From: Scolanthus callimorphus
Taxonomy: Eukaryota; Cnidaria; Anthozoa; Actiniaria; Edwardsiidae
Direction of reading: 5' to 3'
NCBI GenBank assembly: GCA_033964015.1
Contig: CM066914.1
Location: 23,674,234-23,738,233 of the forward strand
Length of the DNA stretch: 64,000 nucleotides
Shown here: piece by piece, positions 38,877-51,500 of the stretch
Position numbering within the stretch: position 1 is the first letter of the stretch
Layout of the letters: each line of letters starts with the position of its first letter
Position numbers and translations under genes: made by a program
Notes under the pieces: generated by a model
What the model was told of the DNA's origin: nothing
Seen by the model: the letters and a program-made list of their open reading frames with translations, nothing else
Database searches by the model: none

Positions 38877-39678
38877 CTAAGGCTGCATTCATTATGTATA
38901 CTAAAGGGGGGGCAGAGGATTTTTCTTTTGACAATGCAAAATTTTCAGATCCCCCAAGACACAGCATATTTTTTACTAATATCCCCTCTTGGTCAAAAGG
39001 AAAAAACATGCCCCCCCCGACATTTTTTCAATTTATATGTCGAGGTAGGGTCGCGTCAATATTTTTTTTCAAAAGATGCAGAACAAGGCTCAATGAAAAA
39101 AAAAATACAAAGCGTAAAAATGCAAATAAAATCCTAGGTGGCTGGACTCTTTTGTGTGTAGTGACTTTCTACCAAGTGTTCTGGTGCGCTTCTCGATTGG
39201 AACCTTACTACATAGACTGAGTATCATTTTTTTGTATTTGATTGTTTGGTTTGTTGCGCGCAGCAATTTTGACATAAAGCTACAAGACTATTAATCAAAA
39301 GTCCAAAGGCGTTTTTGTCTGGCAGACAAAAGTCACTGAAGAGGACCTCGAGGAATTGTGGTAAAACAAGAAGGCCTTTTACAATTTTTTAAGTTTATAA
39401 GTCTTTATGCGCGCGAAGCGCGCAGCTATTTTCAACGTACATATCAGTTGAAAGAGGGTAAATACACGAGAATAGTAATGCAAGTGATATTTCTTCAGGA
39501 GGTTCAAACTCGGTGTTTAAAATATAAATAATACCTCAACAAAAATATGCATCCCCCTTCATGTTATGAAAAAAACTTGACATCCCCCCTTTTGCTAAAT
39601 TTTGAGATCCCCCCTCAAAATCCTCTGCCCCCCCCCCCCCCCCCCCCCCCTGTAGTATACATAATGAATGCAACCTAA
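38877..39678. mobile_element. Element with GGCTGCATTCATTATGTATA ends, copy b
   Basis: Same termini and interior as 25414-26297, slightly shorter, with one intact GCGCGCGAAGCGCGC hairpin (about 39410) and one reduced one (about 39255). The right end carries a poly-C run of more than 20. Confidence 0.8.
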
Positions 39679-40407
39679 TTGGTACCTTTTACGGTATGCT
39701 GTATTCGGTATACTCGTTTTATCTCGACCTGATTGTCGTACGAGTTAATTGATTAGTATATTAATAATACACATGAAAAAATCTCTGGATTCTGAGTGGC
39801 TGGGAGCAGTGCAGTTTTTATGCAACAAAGTGCCAAAAAAGGTAACAAAGTGCAAAAATGGTTAACAAAATGCAAATTTTCTTTTGAAATGCTAAAATAT
39901 TTTGATAACATAGAGCTATATTATGGAAACTTTGGTTTTTGTTCATGCTCAAATTCTGTCAGGTTTTGGTCCAGATTTCAATCAAGGAAAATGCGTGCAG
40001 CTTGTTCAGTTTGTAAGCAGATTTGTGAATGACTCCTTGGAAATTTGTTCATGTGTATTATTAATACGAAATCATACGACTTTTCTCGTTCAATTTGGAA
40101 TTTATTTACACTCGTGGGTTTTTCAAAAAAAATTGATACTTTTGAAAAACTCACTTGTGCAAATAAATTGCAAATTGAACTCGACGTCGTATGATTTCCT
40201 ATACAAATTTGATTTGTAAATAACTGAGCACTTAGCACTGTGTGAATGAAGTACGCGGGTCCACGTCCAGAAGGCCCAGCACGAGTCACACTCAATACTC
40301 TTTGAGTTGTTCCTTGCGCTTTAGCTCACGGCGAAGGCAAGGAATGAAAAAATCTACACTTTAAAAAGCCCTATCAAATATAGTGGATAAATCAAATTGT
40401 CGGCCAG

Positions 40408-40470
40408 CATGACCAGACCGAACTCGGATTCCGACTCGGACTCCGACTCGGATTCTGACTCGGATTCTAA
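40408..40470. repeat. Short tandem GACTCGGATTC repeat
   Basis: GAACTCGGATTCCGACTCGG and further GACTCGGATTCT copies are repeated about five times. The GAGTTGGATACC repeats at 38400-38470 look like a diverged inverse; the two may mark ends of one larger unit. Confidence 0.6.
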
Positions 40471-40491
40471 CTCGAAAACTGCTCATCCTAT

Positions 40492-41162
40492 CCCGGGGGG
40501 GGGGGGGGGGGGGGACTCCCCATATTTTCAGACAGGGGTGCTCGTTCTATCCCTTAGGGTATAAAATTGACAGACGTGCTATCTCTTAGGGGTGTTAAAA
40601 TCAGCCCTATCCCTAAGGGGAGTCTCCTTGCCCAGAAATATATTGGTACTGACACCAGAACCGATATTTACAAAGGAAACTTGGTTGAAAACCCTAAAAG
40701 ACCTAAATTTCGCTTTTATTTGTTTTGACCTGCCAAATTTGCTATCTTTTAGGGGTAAATTCGGCGGTCCCCACGCCAAATTTGCTTTCTTTTAGGGGTA
40801 AATTTTGCTGTAAATTTGCTGGACATCGGAAATATACCCTAAAAAATACCAGGACATAAAAATCAACCCCCTAAAAAATACCTTATAAAACGAAATGACC
40901 CCTAAAAAATACCAACATAAACCTTTTTTGTTATTGTTTATTGTTTCTCATCTCAAAACAAGCTTATTTTAGAGCTATAAATGAATAAAGAAAGAGAGAA
41001 AACGTTTTGCTTGGTTTGTGACCCTTTCATTCGTTTGCGTACCCCTAAAATACCATTTATTAGTGAAAGCCACAATGTTTCTTCGATACCCCCTAGAAAA
41101 TACCTGAGAGTCGAGTTTGATCCCTAAAAAATACGACGAGCACCCCTATCAAGTCCCCCGGG
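40492..41162. mobile_element. Poly-G-ended element
   Basis: CCCGGGGG with about 20 G then ACTCCCCATATTTTCAGACA; the right end is GACGAGCACCCCTATCAAGT then CCCCCGGGG. Internal CTATCTTTTAGGGGTAAATT and its inverse ACCCCTAAAAAATACC alternate. The right boundary is shared with the next element. Confidence 0.72.
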
Positions 41163-41580
41163 GGGGGGGGGGGGGGGTACTCCCTATATTGGACTATACG
41201 GGGATGCTCGGCCCGAAAGGGGTAGGGTTTTCAGGCTGGAGGTATAAGAAAGGGGTAGGGTTTTCAGGCTGGGTATAAAAAAGGGGTAGGGTTTTCAGAC
41301 TGGACTGGGTATAAAAACAGTAGGAAAATTGTAATATTTTGGTATAAAAAAGGGTCTGTATTTCAACGGTTTATCAACCGCAACGCGCGAGCAAAACCGT
41401 TTATTTTTTAACAGCACAAATCCGATTTTTCAGGCTTGGTATAAGAAAGGGTTACCTTTTTCGGCTTTGGTATAAGAAAGGGGTACTTTTTTTGCTCTGA
41501 AATTGGTATAAAGAAGGGTAAGGGGTCCAGAATCGGGCCGAGCATCCCCGTATAAAATTTTTGGAAGTACACCCCCCGGG
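41157..41580. mobile_element. Poly-G-ended element, second subfamily
   Basis: CCCGGGGG poly-G, GTACTCCCTATAT, GGGGATGCTCGGCCCGAAAG on the left; GGGCCGAGCATCCCCGTATA and AGTACACCCCCCGGG on the right. The interior repeats GGTATAAGAAAGGGGTA. It is closely related to 24814-25190 and abuts the previous element at a CCCGGG. Confidence 0.78.
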
Positions 41581-42156
41581 ATCAAGTCGACATGTGACTC
41601 CCCCCCCCTCAGTTCACAGGCCATTATGTTTACATTATTTTTCTACTTGTAATAATAGCAGCTTATACTCTCCATAATGATTTTAAAAGGAAATTCTTAC
41701 AAATTAACAGTGCTTTAGTTTGCGAAGCGAGAAGGACTTGTTCCTTTATTGTATTTCTATGCATGATGTTACAATTGTGAAGACTTCAGCAAAGTATTTT
41801 ACTGATGTAATAGATGCTTACAGTGATTGCATTGTTGGTAATTAATTACTACATTATTTTCTTTCTTATATTCTATATGTACCAATGATGGTGTTATGAA
41901 TAAATATTATTATTATTAAAATGAAAAGAAAACTGTATGGATAGAAGATTGTGTGTAAATATTTATATATATTTTTTATATATTGTATTATGTGAAATTA
42001 GGGAAGCATTTACCATTTTGGTCACCAGTCTCGCGCGCCACTACAACTGGCTGAACTTGTTGACCCTGTTTTGACACGACGATCAAAGATTTCGAAATGT
42101 TAAAACAGCTGTATTTCCTTTACATCAGCTAGCTCCAGAGCAATACCTCAGCAAGA
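41581..42156. other. Aquaporin upstream region
   Basis: AT-rich, with no repeat recognised. The last ~150 bp should hold the promoter or 5'UTR of the aquaporin; no clear TATA element stands out. Confidence 0.35.
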
Positions 42157-43059
42157 ATGGCTATTCTTTGGTCTATTAGCGCTATTGGCGTTGTATTTTT
42201 CATTATAGGAGAGCTACCTCGTTTCCTGGCAAGACGATGGCTTGCACCACGAAACTACAAGTATGCAACAGAACTCATTTCTGCGTTCCAATTTTCAGCG
42301 TGCGTGTTCGAAATCGCAGTGATTGGAAGATACTACAGCCCTAATATTGCGATCATATGTAGCTTTTGCCTTATATTTCTCAAGAATGCCGAGTATATCT
42401 TCGATGGGTCGTGTGCAGGAAATCCCTGTGCTTTGCTCGAAGGAATTGTTTGCAAGCTCAAGAAACCATGGTTTATAGACTTCATCGTAACAGTCGGCTT
42501 ACAGTTCGCCGGTGCTTTATTTGCGTTCCCTGTAATGCGTCTTGCCTGGAAGTTAACCTCAAGCGAACTACATTTCAAGCAGCTGAGCGACGGGCTTTCT
42601 ACTACACTTCAGATTCCTATCATGGCAGGATTTGCGATCGAAGTTGTGACAACGTTTATCGTAACATTGGTAGACCTCCTCACACGCGGTGACTGGAGTA
42701 TTAAGTTCAATCCTCTACTTCGAACGAGTTCTTGTATTTGCATGGCTCTAGCCCTCACGGGAACAACGGGTGTTTGGATGAGCCCAGTGCTAGCAACAGT
42801 GCATACTTTTCTTTTCACGTCAGGAACTGAATTATTGCTCGAACATTTATTTGTGTTTTGGGTTGGTCCGATAATTGGAACTTTGATCGCGATTGCCTTG
42901 GACGCGAAATTTCACCAAGTGCACTTGCCTCCCAAACCAAAACCGATCGCAAAGACAATAATGAAAAAAATGAGAAAACGATCGAGCAATGGAGTATTAC
43001 TTAAGCAAAAGTCTTCCAAAAAGCCAAAGAAAATGAATAATGATAGAAAAACTGCGTGA
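42157..43059 (+). CDS. AQP11-like superaquaporin (intronless)
   Basis: 300 residues, a usual length for AQP11/12-type proteins. These form channels for water, and in some reports glycerol or peroxide, mostly in endoplasmic-reticulum or other intracellular membranes. The first pore motif is NPC (residues 89-91, in SCAGNPCALLEGI), the AQP11 hallmark. The second is SPV at 209-211 (GVWMSPVLATV), where the family normally has NPA, so the pore-facing Asn is replaced by Ser. Six hydrophobic helices can be traced (about 5-20, 45-75, 108-128, 152-172, 190-215, 228-248). The tail is strongly basic (KKMRKRSS, KKPKKMNN), which could be an ER-retention or binding signal. The start is the first Met after ACCTCAGCAAGA. 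A poly(A) signal lies at 43176. It converges on VPS50. Confidence 0.85.
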   Translation: MAILWSISAIGVVFFIIGELPRFLARRWLAPRNYKYATELISAFQFSACVFEIAVIGRYYSPNIAIICSFCLIFLKNAEYIFDGSCAGNPCALLEGIVCKLKKPWFIDFIVTVGLQFAGALFAFPVMRLAWKLTSSELHFKQLSDGLSTTLQIPIMAGFAIEVVTTFIVTLVDLLTRGDWSIKFNPLLRTSSCICMALALTGTTGVWMSPVLATVHTFLFTSGTELLLEHLFVFWVGPIIGTLIAIALDAKFHQVHLPPKPKPIAKTIMKKMRKRSSNGVLLKQKSSKKPKKMNNDRKTA

Positions 43060-43175
43060 GCTACAGTCCGCTTGTCAGTGCCATAAACAAACAAAGTGTA
43101 GATGTTATTACGTTTGAGCAAATGTATTCTATTACACGTATACTTGAACAAGAACTGAAAACTTCATTCACAGAA

Positions 43176-43181
43176 AATAAA
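43176..43181 (+). terminator. Poly(A) signal AATAAA for the aquaporin gene
   Basis: AATAAA about 117 nt after the stop codon, in the right position for a short 3'UTR. Confidence 0.55.
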
Positions 43182-44417
43182 ATATTGAGCTCTGTGATGT
43201 AGCAGCTTATCCTGAAAAAACAATATGTCAAAGACATTGCGAAATTTCGGATGGAGAAATAAGAATAACAATTAGTTCTGACGTGCTACGTAGAGGGCGT
43301 AGAGCTATAAAGAGTCAAATATTGGACTGATTGTAATAATAATAAAAACCTAGAGACATATTCTGCCATGGAATAACAAAATGTGGTTTATAAGCCACAG
43401 AAGACTTTATCATTTCCTAGGGCACAGTTTTAGTGGAAATGGAAATCAGCTAAATAATTTTTACTGTAACAGGTTCCACAAGAATGTTTAATTACCTCTG
43501 TAACAGGTGAATATTAATGACCCGATCCTGGTATTAAATCAAACTGGTTTCATTAATTTGAGTTAGAACAATACCTGACAACATTAAATTGGAAATGTGC
43601 AATAGATGACTATACTTTGTTCGTTATTACAGTATTTTATTTTAGTAAGGTTTTAAAAACTTTTGGTTTTATGGTAATAAAATAGCAGCTGGTATTCAGT
43701 ATTTATCTTAAGAGGGCTAACTGTCCAGGCCGACTGTGAAAAGCTAACTACTGAAAAGCCACACAGCCAGAAGAATCCTGGTGACATGGCTAGGTGACAA
43801 CAAGCTTATAAAAAAACAATTACTTGATTTGAACCAGTTGTTCAAACAATTTAATATAAACAATATGGTAATAACAATGCCTTTTTTGTGATCTGGTTGC
43901 CTTGACACCCAGCTATCTTAGGGTGCTTATTTTGCTTAGGTCTAATATTGTACTATTTTATTCTAATATTGAGTGTAGGAAGACATTTAATCATTCAATT
44001 TAGGACAGTGGTAAGGTCAATTATGTATTTACAATAAAGAGTGGTATTGAGAGTGTGAAGAACACTTTCTTTGTATAAATATTCAGTGCTGTCAGAACAA
44101 GCTGGCAGCTCCGCCTGCTACTTAACACTATTTCACGTTTCACTGCCAGCTACTTTTCATCAGACCTCAGTCAAAAAACATAATTGAGCCACTGAAATTA
44201 GCCAAACTGCCTGCTTAGAAACACTGACAGCACTGAAGATTCAAAATCCAATCAGTTAAGGTCTGATTAAGCCAGGTTGGATCAAATTTAACCCTATCTA
44301 TTTTGGAAGTTTCAGCAATTTTCATCTAGTTTCTGGTCGTTCAGGTGACTTATTTTGTCTTGGACGCTGATCATTAGTTTTCATGTACAGGGAATGGATA
44401 TTTTCTGGAATAACAAT
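43182..44417. other. Intergenic between two convergent genes
   Basis: AT-rich, with no exon, tandem repeat or paired inverted repeat recognised. Confidence 0.4.
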
Positions 44418-44708
44418 TTTTAGTAAAATCAAACTCACACACTATCATGAATCCTGCATTCTGATTGGCTCAAAACTCACTGTCTATTGAGTTATAGATA
44501 GTGAGTTTTGAAAAGGCCGGTGTTTTGAAGAAAACAAAACAATGGCGGCCTCTAAAAAGCTTCATTATTCGAAGGTAGTGTGTGAGTGATTTTACTAAAA
44601 CAATTAGATTACTCGCTCTCGATTTCTATGAGCTTGATAGTTGACTCGTCGAAGACTCCTCGTCAACTATTCGCTCATAGAAATCTCAAGCTCGTAATCT
44701 AATTGTTA
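44418..44708. mobile_element. MITE followed by a long hairpin
   Basis: TTTTTAGTAAAATCAAACTC...CACACTA and its inverse TAGTGTGTGAGTGATTTTAC bound 44418-44600. A second palindrome, AACAATTAGATTACTCGCTC to its inverse at 44600-44708, has a ~50-bp stem. The phrase ATCATGAATCCTGCA.TCTGATTGGCT also occurs at about 10185, where the 58-bp minisatellite begins. Confidence 0.6.
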
Positions 44709-45122
44709 AATAGTGTTTCTTTTTTTCTTTTTTCAAGAATAAGCTACTTTTACAGCAAATCCACCAACAGTTGAACACCAGAACCTTGAGGGGATACGGT
44801 GTTGGACAAAAAGAAACAACATTACCAGGGCTTTTCACAGCTTTAGCTGCTGGTAGCCTAGGGTTACTCAACAATTTTAGCAGACAGAAATGAACTCAAA
44901 GAATAAAAAATGGTGACTTGCTCCTACATGTGGGTATAATAGTCGACCACTTGCACTTATTTTGGTCATGTGACACCATCTACCTCTTAACAAGTTGTTT
45001 GTCAAAATCAATTCCAGAAATACAAAGAACCACTTGATATTAGTTAGAATTGACATTTCAGCATAAATCCTCTAACATGGCGCAAATGGCAGCAAATTTA
45101 ATTTTCAAGATTTTACTCAGAA

Positions 45123-45128
45123 TTTATT
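45123..45128 (-). terminator. Candidate poly(A) signal for VPS50
   Basis: TTTATT on the plus strand gives AATAAA on the minus strand, about 280 nt beyond the VPS50 stop codon. Confidence 0.35.
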
Positions 45129-45406
45129 GGTTTTGGGTCACGTGACCCAGTTAGTGCAAGTGGCCTATTACTGTCAACTGTTGAGCAGGCACGTAGCTAC
45201 CTGCAAGCCAACATGCATTTGCATACCTTGTAAAGCCCCAAAAATATTGTCTGGCTATGCGCCTGTTGAGCTTAGTTTCTGTGTTTGCTATGTGCAACCC
45301 TTAGGAATGTACACTTCTAATGTTAAACCCTAGTAAAATGCATTAATTTACATTAATCTTTCCTATAATTTTGATAATTCTATCTAAATGATTCGTATCT
45401 GTGATG

Positions 45407-45532
45407 TCATGATCTCTGTTTGTTCTTTTCATGTTCCTCAATGATGGCTAATAACTTCTGTCGTCCTTTTTTGGTGATGTGAGAACCAACTCCACAAACC
45501 ACTAGGCTTGTCAAGTGTTTACTGGAATATTC
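45407..45532 (-). CDS. VPS50: VPS50 last coding exon
   Basis: Acceptor ATTTTTTCAG-like tract, then [20 protein letters not shown] and [17 protein letters not shown], stop TGA at 45407-45409. It matches the conserved C-terminus of syndetin (EYS.K.LT.LV...GSHI.KK.RQKLLA). Confidence 0.92.
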   Translation of the reverse strand, partial: EYSSKHLTSLVVCGVGSHITKKGRQKLLAIIEEHEKNKQRS

Positions 45533-48500
45533 CTGAAAAAAAAAAAATAGTTAAAGCTGTCACATAGTTATTCAGTGTAAAGGTATAAAATTGTATATAC
45601 AATGATATTGTGAATGACATCCCTAAGGGGGAACTCCATGAGTTATGATGTAGGAGATTTTGTCTGAACAGGGTATATAAGGAAACTAATTCTGAAAACC
45701 AGTATACTGCCAAAAAATAACTTGCTGCTTCTTTGGCATATTTAAACTTAGGTTTTCAGAGACTCACAACAATTCTTGGAGTTATGGAATGGAAATGAAT
45801 AAACGTGTCATTTAAAATACGCAGATGCAACAAACAGCTACACCTGTTGAGGACCAAAGTTTCAGCTACCCACACTGAAAATGTTTAGCTGTGCATACCC
45901 ACCCTGGAATTTCAGTCCTGTAATTGGGTACCCTCCCTGGAATTTCAGTCCTGTAATTGGGTACCCACCCTGGAATTTCAGTCCTGTAATTGGGTACCAC
46001 CCTGGAATATCAGTCCTGTTATTGGGTACCCACCCTGGAATATTGGAATATCAGTCCTGTAATTGGGTACCCACCCTGGAATATCAGTCCTGTAATTGGG
46101 TACCCTCCCTGGAATTTCAGTCCTGTAATTGGGTACCCACCCTGGAATTCCAGTCCTGTAATTGGGTACCCACCCTGGAATTTCAGTCCTGTAATTGGGT
46201 ACCCACCCTGGAATATCAGTCCTGTTATTGGTACCCACCCTGGAATATTGGAATATCAGTCCTGTAATTGGGTACCCACCCTGGAATATCAGTCCTGTAA
46301 TTGGGTACCCTCCCTGGAATTTCAGTCCTGTAATTGGGTACCCTCCCTGGAATATCAGTCCTGTAATTGGGTACCCACCCTGGAATATCAGTCCTGTAAT
46401 TGGGTACCCACCCTGGAATATCAGTCCTGTAATTGGGTACCCACCCTGGAATATCAGTCCTGTAATTGGGTACCCACCCTGGAATTCCAGTCCTGTAATT
46501 GGGTACCCACCCTGGAATTTCAGTCCTGTAATTGGGTACCCTCCCTGGAATATCAGTCCTGTAATTGGGTACCCTCCCTGGAATTTCAGTCCTGTAATTG
46601 GGTACCCACCCTGGAATTCCAGTCCTGTAATTGGGTACCCACCCTGGAATATCAGTCCTGTAATTGGGTACCCACCCTGGAATTCCAGTCCTGTAATTGG
46701 GTACCCACCCTGGAATTTCAGTCCTGTAATTGGGTACCCACCCTGGAATATCAGTCCTGTAATTGGGTACCCACCCTGGAATATCAGTCCTGTAATTGGG
46801 TACCCACCCTGGAATATCAGTCCTGTAATTGGGTACCCTCCCTGGAATATCAGTCCTGTAATTGGGTACCCACCCTGGAATTTCAGTCTTGTAATTGGGT
46901 ACCCACCCTGGAATATCAGTCCTGTAATTGGGTACCCACCCTGGAATTCCAGTCCTGTAATTGGGTACCCACCCTGGAATATCAGTCCTGTTATTGGGTA
47001 CCCACCCTGAATATCAGTCCTGTAATTGGGTACCCACCCTGGAATATCAGTCCTGTAATTGGGTACCCACCCTGGAATTCCAGTCCTGTAATTGGGTACC
47101 CACCCTGGAATTTCAGTCCTGTAATTGGGTACCCTCCCTGGAATATTAGTCCTGTAATTGGGTACCCACCCTGGAATTCCAGTCCTGTAATTGGGTACCC
47201 ACCCTGGAATTTCAGTCCTGTAATTGGGTACCCACCCTGGAATATCAGTCCTGTAATTGGGTACCCACCCTGGAATATCAGTCCTGTAATTGGTACCCTC
47301 CCTGGAATTTCAGTCCTGTAATTGGGTACCCACCCTGGAATTCCAGTCCTGTAATTGGGTACCCTCCCTGGAATATCAGTCCTGTAATTGGGTACCCACC
47401 CTGGAATATCAGTCCCTGTTATTGGGTACCCACCCTGGAATATTGGAATATCAGTCCTGTAATTGGGTACCCACCCTGGAATATCAGTCCTGTAATTGGG
47501 TACCCTCCCTGGAATATCAGTCCTGTAATTGGGTACCCTCCCTGGAATTTCAGTCCTGTAATTGGGTACCCACCCTGGAATTCCGTCCTGTAATTGGGTA
47601 CCCACCCTGGAATATCAGTCCTGTAATTGGGTACCCTCCCTGGAATATCAGTCCTGTAATTGGGTACCCACCCTGGAATTTCAGTCCTGTAATTGGGTAT
47701 CCTCCCTGGAATATCAGTCTTGTAATTGGGTACCCTCCCTGGAATATCAGTCCTGTAATTGGGTACCCACCCTGGAATTTCAGTCCTGTAATTGGGTACC
47801 CTCCCTGGAATATCAGTCCTGTAATTGGGTATTGGGTACCCACCCTGGAATTTCAGTCCTGTAATTGGGTACCCTCCCTGGAATATCAGTCTTGTAATTG
47901 GGTATTGGGTACCCACCCTGGAATATCAGTCCTGTAATTGGGTACCCACCCTGGAATTTCAGTCCTGTAATTGGGTACCCAACCTGGAATATCAGTCCTG
48001 TAATTGGGTACCCACCCTGGAATATCAGTCCTGTAATTGGGTACCCTCCCTGGAATTTCAGTCTTGTAATTGGGTACCCTCCCTGGAATATCAGTCTTGT
48101 AATTGGGTATTGGGTACCCACCCTGGAATATCAGTCCTGTAATTGGGTACCCACCCTGGAATTTCAGTCCTGTAATTGGGTACCCTCCCTGGAATATCAG
48201 TCTTGTAATTGGGTACCCACCCTGGAATTCCAGGCTGCTCTAGCACCACCAACCAGGGGCATCCCTAGGGGTGGGTTCCAGGTATTCTGGACCCCCCTCT
48301 TTTTGGCTGTCATGCTTGTTATTTGTTACTTGCTAGAGTGGATTTCATGACTGTAGTGATACCAATCGCAAAGTGATTACACCAATTCTGAATAAAACCT
48401 ATAGGAGTACTTACAAAGTAATTGCGAATTACTCACGACAGTCATCTGAAATCTGCTCTATTGTTACTCGTGAAATTTATGGGTAAGGGTATGGTAATGT

Positions 48501-51500
48501 GGAACCCCTCCCTCCTCCCCCCTAAAAATCCTGAGGATGCCCTGTCAACCCTAGAATTCCAGGGATCCTCAACAGGGATGTGTGGATTTATTTTGCCACT
48601 GCCTTATACAAGCCACTCCCTTATTCCTTTCCTTTTAGTTATCTATTTGCAAGTGATTGACTCTCAGTTCTTACCTTGTGTTCTCTGATCCATCTCTCCA
48701 TCTCATTCTCTGTTAGATAGAATGCCTTCACATAGGTCTCCACATACTCACGGTCGGGAATTGGTCTGGTGAACAACAAACGTTGTTGAGAGAAAATAAA
48801 CTATGGCCAATGAGTTTCAATTGTTCACCCACTGCTGCGCCCTTTTTATCAACCTCCCCCTCCCCCTTAAAATAATAATAGTAATCATAATATAATGACA
48901 ACCAACTACCCAGAACAACGCCACTGCAACAGGGACTAGAAAAAAGATAACAAAAGTCTTAACTCAGACGTACCATTGTACCTCATTTTTGTTAAGGGAA
49001 ACTTCTGAATTCACATCCAATTTAGCTCAGATGACAGATATCGCAGATTATTCAGCACATTGATGCACTAGCCTGGGACTACGCCCCTCATCAGTTACGT
49101 ATCAGACACTATTCTGCGCAATCTCGCAGTATAATGGTTAAATATATATCATGTGCAAAGGTTGATATTGGACTTTCATATTCTGGCTGTCAGTGAGTGA
49201 AGTGCTGAGTAATAATTGTATGATATCTTTTTACCTGATATCTGTGAGTTTCTCTAGTTTAATGAGGTACTGTTGAAAGTCAAGTTGCATCAAGGCACGC
49301 CCTTCATTACTGCACTTTTTAGCACTAGCAAACCTTGAGGAATAAAATAACACAATGTTAGGCCTGTGGAAAACAGATGCTTCTTCAGGCCAATACACAC
49401 AAACAACAAACCGATGGTCAGGCAGATAAGATGAAACTGTGTATTTCCTCAACTCTGATTCCTCTTTACAGTTAAACCTGTTGCACTGCAACCCACAATT
49501 TCAAGAAGTCAAATGATCATATTATGTTTTGGCTCTGTGTTGTGCCAGCCAAAGCATCGGTCAGCCAAACAGATTCTTGCCTTTCTCACAGTACACTCGC
49601 CTGGCTTCTCTCAATGAAAACCAGACAACACTGCAATAGAAGCCAAAACAGGGCAAGAATCGGATTGGCTAAAGCTTTGATTGGCGGAACTGCAAAGCCA
49701 AAAAAAATTGACATTATAAAAAAGAGGGTCACAACGCAATTATTTTTTTAGCTGTTAACGTGGGATACGTACCCTTCAACGAAAGTCCTGTTAGCGAGAC
49801 GAACACAATGATCCCATAACACGTGGTACGCTTCCTGTGGAACTGGAATACGTCTGAAAGAGACAACAAAAACAACCAAACCATGAGTTTGCGGAACGTA
49901 AAACATGAAGGATGGAAGGAAGCGGCGACAAAGATGCACCAACTCAACTCTAGAATCCTGCTGATGGATAATGTGAGATTAATAAGGTAATACAAAAGAA
50001 ATGACCCTAATAACTTTGTATGGCAAGGTAAAAGCTCCCTGGGTCTTGTTGGGGTCTTGTTAGAATTTTCATATCAATTGGATTATTTTCACAACTAAAA
50101 ATTTAGTTCAACTCCCTCTGTAGGCTCAAATTCGTTTTTTTCTCAACGGGCATCCCTTCCCAAACAAATATGCAAGTAGCCCTGGAGTAACAGTATAGAG
50201 CTAAAACAAGTGATTAACAAGAAAAATTTCTAGGTATTTACAGCTGTTTTGAGTATTCTGTAGCCTGCGTAAGCAGCCGCCACTAGCGCTCGCCGGCTAA
50301 GTATTCTGCGAACTCTCGAGATCGACTGTCAAACCGCTTTCTGGCTTCCGTCAATCAAACTTTGAAACTCTTTGGAATTCAGTAAATATTCGCCATCCTA
50401 GTGAAATGCCCCGACACACAGCATCTTTTTCTAACACATGGCCTAACTTACGGTCGGACTCGACTAAGACTCAAAGACTCAAGACTAGACCCGAGAATTT
50501 GATTGACGGAAGCCAGAACGCCATTTAAAGTCGGAATGCAAGAGTTCGCAGAATACTCAAAACAGCAGTAACTATTTAGTGAACAGGATCGGTGAGCAAC
50601 AAAGCGCCATTAACAGCCAATCAAGTGCTTTGGAATCCCAAATATAATTTTAGCCAAGTTTTCAAGCACATTCTTCTTACTTTGACAACTGGGCCATTCT
50701 CATGCTGAATACTTGGAACTCCTGCAACAAAATAACAATCATTTTCAGACCGAATTAGATAAAGTGCTTAGGTTTTTGACTGCCAGACAGAGGTAGGTTA
50801 TAATAGCTACAGATAGGAAAACAATATGGTTTGTAGAGATAGGAGAATCTGAATCAACCAGAGATGTGACGATGGTGGCGATGATTACAATAAGTCCAAT
50901 TGAAGGGGTCGGTCCAAGAACAACCTAAGTGACTTTTTAGACTGTTTTTCGGTTTTTCAAAATTCTTCACATACCATATTAAAACAACCTTAAAATAACT
51001 TCTCTATATCTCCCCCCCCCCCCCCCCCCCCGCTGTAAAACAGCCCTAATTACCGCTTAAGTATTTGCCTAACAACCGCATAGAGGGCGAAGGTTTTTTG
51101 TGCATATAAAATATAGTTGTCGCTGTCCTAAACAAAGTTGTGCGCCGTTGGCATTGTAGTTTTATTGCTGATCGCGTGACTTTTAAGGGAGCACTAATTT
51201 AGTGCGCTGGTCTATCGTATTATGGGCATGATATAATGATGGTGCCAATGATTAATGATGAACACTGATAACATGATGACCATACCGTACATTTGTACTT
51301 CAGTTGCCTGAAAAAGCTCGATACATCTAGATTATTACTGGGTTTAAGTAATCACGCTTCTGTTGCTTGTCCTACTTACCCTAACAAGAATGTCGACATA
51401 CGGGTTGTGTTGAGACATTATCTCTTTAATGTCCCACTTGACAGTCAGCATCAACTGTAATGTCTGCGGTATGGAAAATCAACAAATTAAAGTCTGCACA

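Noticed and set aside
42912..43151. Minus-strand frame over the aquaporin 3' end
   Set aside because: It is antisense to a well-supported gene, with no domain.
45990..47321. 443-codon frame (and other long frames on both strands to 48.35 kb) as repeat-protein genes
   Set aside because: They are products of a 33-bp repeat that is stop-free in several frames. The array lies within an intron between two confident VPS50 exons and shows insertions that break frames without being avoided.
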